A stretch of DNA of 19,107 bases from assembly GCA_030638305.1 (NCBI GenBank), contig DAOWEW010000095.1, positions 1-19,107 of the forward strand. Direction: 5' to 3'. The stretch comes from Desulfobacteraceae bacterium (GTDB lineage Bacteria; Desulfobacterota; Desulfobacteria; Desulfobacterales; ETH-SRB1). Shown one piece after another: positions 16,176 to 19,107 of this stretch. Position 1 is the first letter of the stretch; the number at the start of each line of letters is the position of its first letter. The notes under the pieces are model-generated. The model ran no database searches. It had not been told where the DNA came from and saw only the letters and a list, made by a program, of their open reading frames with translations. A program made the translations under genes and the position numbers.

Positions 16176-16219
16176 TGCCTGAACGGAAAACTATCCAAAG
16201 TTTTCGTTCAGGCACTAAA
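16171..16219. terminator. Long hairpin at the end of the NTPase/TPR operon
   Basis: TTTAGTGCCTGAACG followed by G and AAAAC (16171-16191) is an inverted copy of 16200-16219 with one bulged base, giving a 20-bp stem and an 8-base loop. The stop codon TAG (16173-16175) lies in the left arm. There is no T-run after it, so it is either a bidirectional hairpin terminator between the converging genes or a REP/MITE-like palindromic element. Confidence 0.6.
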
Positions 16220-16285
16220 CATCCCATACAGAACGAGGTCTGAGCTGCAACATGCTGCCCTTAATGAACAGCAAGCATATAATTT

Positions 16286-17089
16286 CTATTTTCTACACCG
16301 GCCGACTATAAATAATATAAAAAAAATAAAACACGATAATATTACAATGGTTGCGCCTGATGCAATGTCTGCATAATATGAAAAAAATAGTCCTCCTACT
16401 GTGGATATCAAAGCAACTGATATTGCTATTGCAATCATTGGAATGTAGCGATCGGTTATTTGTGAAGCTGCTGCTCCCGGTATTACAAGAAGAGCCGAGA
16501 CAAGAATTATACCTATAATTTTTATGCTGATTACAACCGATACCCCAAGTATTGTAAGAAAAAAATGATCAAGAAAAGCTACCGGCATTCCGCTGACGAG
16601 CGCAACCTCTCGGTCAAATGAAACAAACAGCAATTCCTTGAAAACCAAAAAAATGGATGTAAGGACAATACCTCCCAACAACGCAATAATTATTAAATCC
16701 TCACTGGTAATTGCGAGTATATTACCGAAAAGATATCCGAAAAGATCTACATTGTATTGATCTGACATGCCAATAAAAATAATTCCGAGCGCCATAGCAA
16801 AAGCAAAAAAAATTCCTATGGCTGTATCGGCGCTTAATTGTCCATGTCTGCCTATGTAGCCGATTGCATTGGAAACAGCTATTGCAAATGCAATGGCTGT
16901 AAGGGTAGGAGAAATACCGAGAAGAACTCCCAGGGCAATCCCACCGAATGCTGAATGCGCCACACCAACTCCCACAAATGATAAACGGCGGAGCACAACA
17001 AAAAATGACACTACGGCAAGAACCGGGCTCAACATTATTCCGGCCATAAAAGCATTTCGCATAAATTCAAGGTTAAAAATTTCAATCAT
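16286..17089 (-). CDS. znuB: Zinc/manganese ABC transporter permease (ZnuB family)
   Basis: The 267-residue inner-membrane permease of the ABC-3 metal-ion family has about eight hydrophobic helices. Family signatures are LRRLSFVGVGVAHSAFGGIA near residues 33-52 and IIGIILVSALLVIPGAAAS (about 191-209), the loop that contacts the ATPase. Its length is typical. The start overlaps the end of the ATPase gene by eight bases, so all three transporter genes form one translationally coupled operon. Together they import Zn(II), or possibly Mn(II)/Fe(II); the permease alone does not settle the metal. The gene converges on the NTPase/TPR operon across the 16171-16219 hairpin. Confidence 0.92.
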   Translation of the reverse strand: MIEIFNLEFMRNAFMAGIMLSPVLAVVSFFVVLRRLSFVGVGVAHSAFGGIALGVLLGISPTLTAIAFAIAVSNAIGYIGRHGQLSADTAIGIFFAFAMALGIIFIGMSDQYNVDLFGYLFGNILAITSEDLIIIALLGGIVLTSIFLVFKELLFVSFDREVALVSGMPVAFLDHFFLTILGVSVVISIKIIGIILVSALLVIPGAAASQITDRYIPMIAIAISVALISTVGGLFFSYYADIASGATIVILSCFIFFILFIVGRCRK

Positions 17090-17894
17090 TATGTTTATGC
17101 TTCTTTAAACATGTTGCGCATCTGGAATCGTGAACCATAACATTCAGATTTTTTCCATAAACTTTTTGCATTATTTCAGGTTCAAAACAGGAATCCGGTT
17201 CACCATGATAGTGAATCTGCAAATTCAAACATGCGATGCGATCCGCATGGGCAGTAATAACTCCTATATCATGTGAAACCATTATTACTGATATGTTCAT
17301 TTCATCTCTGAATTGGGCCAGCAATTCATAAAAATCCTCCTGAGCAACACTGTCAACCCCTGTTGACGGCTCGTCCAGTACCAATAGCTTGGGCTTTGAT
17401 GCCAATGCACGGGCAATGTGGACTCTCTGCTGCTGGCCCCCGGACAGAATTCCAAAAGGCTTCTCTGCATATTCCGCCATGTTTATCCTGGTCAGCATCT
17501 CCATTGCAACTTCCCTGCTTTTGTTTCCCGGTCGTTTAAAAAAACCAATCCTGCTATATAAGCCCATCAGGACTACATCTAAGGCAGTAACAGGAAAAGA
17601 TCTGTCAGCTTTGGAAATCTGAGGCAGATAGCCAACTTCAAGCCTGGTGTGTTTATCCGGCCTATGTCCAAATAATTTCACTACACCTTTTTGAGGACGA
17701 ACAAGTCCCAGAATAACTTTAAGCAGAGTTGATTTGCCACCACCATTGGGACCGACTATGCCGAAAATCTCACCTTGATAGCACTTCAAGCATATAGACT
17801 TCAGCACCCATTTATTGTAATAACTGACCCAGACATCTTGAAGCTCCGCATAAACGGCCTTTTTATTTTCGATATCTGTTTCATGCTCTTTCAA
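17082..17894 (-). CDS. znuC: Zinc/manganese ABC transporter ATPase (ZnuC family)
   Basis: The 270-residue cytoplasmic ATPase has Walker A GPNGGGKST (48-56), a Q-loop in YLPQ, the signature LSGGQQQR, Walker B LLVLDEPSTGVD and the switch His in VSHD. It drives metal uptake with the adjacent permease. Its C-terminal tail CATCLKKHKHND contains two cysteines and two histidines, a plausible metal-sensing or metal-binding site. It starts at TTG 17894, overlapping the substrate-binding gene's TGA (TTGA). GGAGG lies seven bases before it, inside the end of that gene; no in-frame ATG is near. The ABC class is certain; zinc is favoured because of the His-rich partner. Confidence 0.93.
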   Translation of the reverse strand: MKEHETDIENKKAVYAELQDVWVSYYNKWVLKSICLKCYQGEIFGIVGPNGGGKSTLLKVILGLVRPQKGVVKLFGHRPDKHTRLEVGYLPQISKADRSFPVTALDVVLMGLYSRIGFFKRPGNKSREVAMEMLTRINMAEYAEKPFGILSGGQQQRVHIARALASKPKLLVLDEPSTGVDSVAQEDFYELLAQFRDEMNISVIMVSHDIGVITAHADRIACLNLQIHYHGEPDSCFEPEIMQKVYGKNLNVMVHDSRCATCLKKHKHND

Positions 17895-18832
17895 AGCATT
17901 GCCTCCTGCAAAATTTTAAGATTATATTGCATAAGGTCAAGATAGCTGCTGCGATTTTTTATATTTGAGCCGCCAATTGGATCAAGAAAAAGCACTTTAA
18001 CATTAGCTTCCCTGGCAATGACTTCTGCAACCTTTGGATTCAACTGTGGTTCAGCAAATACAGCCCGAATATCATGCTTTATTATAAGAGAAACGATTTT
18101 TTTTATACTTCTCGGTGTAGGGTTTCTTCCGGGAGCCTCTTCAATCACGCCAACAGATTCAAGGTTATATCGTCTTGCAAAGTAATCCCATGCAGGGTGA
18201 AAGCAAACATATTTTCTGATTTTGAATTTTTCAACCGTCGAAGCTATCAAGACATGGAGTTTATCCAGTTTATCTAAATATGCTGATCCTTGCTTTTCAT
18301 AGTCGTTTATATGCTTGTTATCAATCTTACAAAGCTCTGAAATAATTTTATCAACCATCAATTTCGCTATGTTCGGATCAAGCCATATATGAGGATTGGC
18401 AAAGCCCGACTCTGTCTCTGAAATATCTTCGTCACTATGATGGTGGTCAAAGTCATCATCATGATGATGTTTTGATAACTTTATCAGAGAAATCCCTTTG
18501 GATAATTCCACAGCATGCATCCGGTTTTTTGATAATCTGACAAATTTTTCTGCCCATAATTCAAGACCGGCACCAATCATAAAAAAAGCACGTGCTTCGG
18601 AAATCTTTTTTAACAGACCCGGCCTTGGTTCATATGTGTGAGGGCTGGCGCCGGAAGGAATAACGGTAGTCACATCAACATGCTTGCCCCCAACCTGTTT
18701 TACCATATCTGCAACAGGAAAAATGCTGGCAAGTACCGGAATTTTTTCCCCAAAGCAACTATGAGCTTGCAACTGAATAGCTGAAAAAACCAGGATAAAC
18801 AAAACTAATATGCGCAATATTTTTATTTTCAT
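17891..18832 (-). CDS. znuA: Periplasmic zinc-binding protein (ZnuA/TroA family)
   Basis: The start at 18832 (MKIKILRILV) is preferred because GGAGGGG stands six bases before it; an ATG at 18868 opens the same frame but lacks a site. The 313-residue product has a signal peptide (cleavage near residue 23-28) and the cluster-A-1 solute-binding fold. Likely metal ligands are His65 (SGASPHTYEP), His148 (NPHIWLDP), His212 (FHPAW) and Asp284 (LFLDPIGG). A flexible His/Asp-rich loop, KHHHDDDFDHHH (121-132), is typical of zinc-specific ZnuA proteins and absent from manganese-specific relatives. It delivers metal to the permease/ATPase encoded downstream. A Zur-regulated promoter would be expected, but no convincing Zur box was found. 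Confidence 0.94.
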   Translation of the reverse strand: MKIKILRILVLFILVFSAIQLQAHSCFGEKIPVLASIFPVADMVKQVGGKHVDVTTVIPSGASPHTYEPRPGLLKKISEARAFFMIGAGLELWAEKFVRLSKNRMHAVELSKGISLIKLSKHHHDDDFDHHHSDEDISETESGFANPHIWLDPNIAKLMVDKIISELCKIDNKHINDYEKQGSAYLDKLDKLHVLIASTVEKFKIRKYVCFHPAWDYFARRYNLESVGVIEEAPGRNPTPRSIKKIVSLIIKHDIRAVFAEPQLNPKVAEVIAREANVKVLFLDPIGGSNIKNRSSYLDLMQYNLKILQEAML

Positions 18833-18866
18833 AAAAAGCCCCTCCATGCTGCCTTCTGTTTTTTTC

Positions 18867-18902
18867 AACCGTGAACCGATAACTGTAAACCGTGAACGAT
18901 AA
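18867..18902. repeat. Short imperfect direct repeat
   Basis: AACCGTGAACCGATAA (18867-18882) recurs as AACCGTGAACGATAA (18888-18902), one base shorter, immediately upstream of the znuA gene. It is the kind of simple GTGAACC repetition often seen between genes; function unknown. Confidence 0.6.
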
Positions 18903-18944
18903 GTTACTTGTAAGTCTGATTTTGCTCAAGAAGCAAATAAAATT

Positions 18945-19061
18945 TTACTTTTTTCTCCCATCTTGGGGAAAAGACCTCCTGGCCGCTTTTTCAATATCTG
19001 GGACATTCAGCCCAACATCCTCCATTTTCGCCCTACGAGTTGCTCCCACAACATTATGGGG
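18945..19061 (-). pseudogene. Possible 3' remnant of an unidentified gene
   Basis: On the minus strand a 38-codon open frame lies between TGA (complement of 19062-19064) and TAA (complement of 18945-18947). Its product, including VVGATRRAKMEDVGLNVPD and then IEKAARRSFPQDGRKK, looks like the polar C-terminus of a real protein. There is no good start with a ribosome site (GTG 19049 or ATG 19025 are possible). I cannot name the family; it may be a degraded gene end or chance. Confidence 0.25.
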
Positions 19062-19072
19062 TCAAATTGGTC

Positions 19073-19102
19073 TTGACACACAAGGCCAATTTTGCTTATA
19101 CT
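19073..19102 (+). promoter_or_regulatory. Sigma-70-type promoter reading out of the window
   Basis: TTGACA (19073-19078), an 18-base spacer and TATACT (19097-19102) are close to consensus. Transcription would leave the right edge, so the driven gene is not visible. Confidence 0.5.
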
Positions 19103-19107
19103 TTTAC

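Noticed and set aside
18833..18945. Zur box upstream of znuA
   Set aside because: Only a weak 10-base dyad (TTAC-TT-GTAA near 18904) was found, which does not fit the usual Zur operator.

Overview
The window looks like a chromosomal segment of a Gram-negative, probably anaerobic bacterium of the Desulfobacterota (deltaproteobacterial) kind. This rests on gene content and style: a TPR-methyltransferase fusion, an RND/MMPL pump with a LolA-like partner and an outer-membrane barrel, and a perfect sigma-54 promoter. It is an inference, because no rRNA or marker gene is present. Gene blocks alternate in strand, and the right part (from about 13.3 kb) is visibly more AT-rich than the left.

Layout. 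(1) 1-1185, plus: 3' part of a TPR-methyltransferase gene, followed by a Rho-independent terminator at 1469-1510. (2) 1186-2022: an 837-base gene-free stretch carrying that terminator, two dyad-like sites and a textbook -24/-12 sigma-54 promoter (1889-1904). (3) 2023-10393, plus: a seven-gene, probably single-transcript cluster. It encodes an AfsA-type hotdog protein (A-factor/butenolide synthase family), an RND/MMPL exporter, a periplasmic LolA-like protein, an outer-membrane beta-barrel, a highly divergent IspH/LytB-like protein, an NAD(P)-dependent extended SDR, and an internally duplicated membrane protein whose 5' end is out of frame at an A AAA AAC slippery heptamer. (4) 10500-13273, minus: a potassium-channel/RCK protein, DUF2170 (YjfI), PspA/IM30 and DUF4178, a PspA-type membrane-stress or ion-homeostasis operon. 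(5) 13543-16175, plus: a two-gene module of a P-loop NTPase and a TPR protein with a degenerate STAND-like N-terminus and almost identical 120-bp TPR units, ending in a long hairpin. (6) 16286-18832, minus: a znuABC-type zinc (or manganese) ABC importer. (7) 18833-19107: direct repeats, a short minus-strand coding remnant, and a sigma-70 promoter pointing out of the window.

Best candidate for something undescribed: region 3. It combines a putative acyl-transferring AfsA enzyme, an IspH-like protein that keeps possible Fe-S cysteines but lacks the IspH active-site glutamate, and a reductase with a complete inner-membrane-to-outer-membrane lipid-trafficking set, all behind a sigma-54 promoter. 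I read it as making and exporting a small lipid or butenolide-like molecule; the product is unknown. The second candidate is the NTPase/TPR module of region 5, which resembles NTP-dependent conflict systems but has no visible effector domain.
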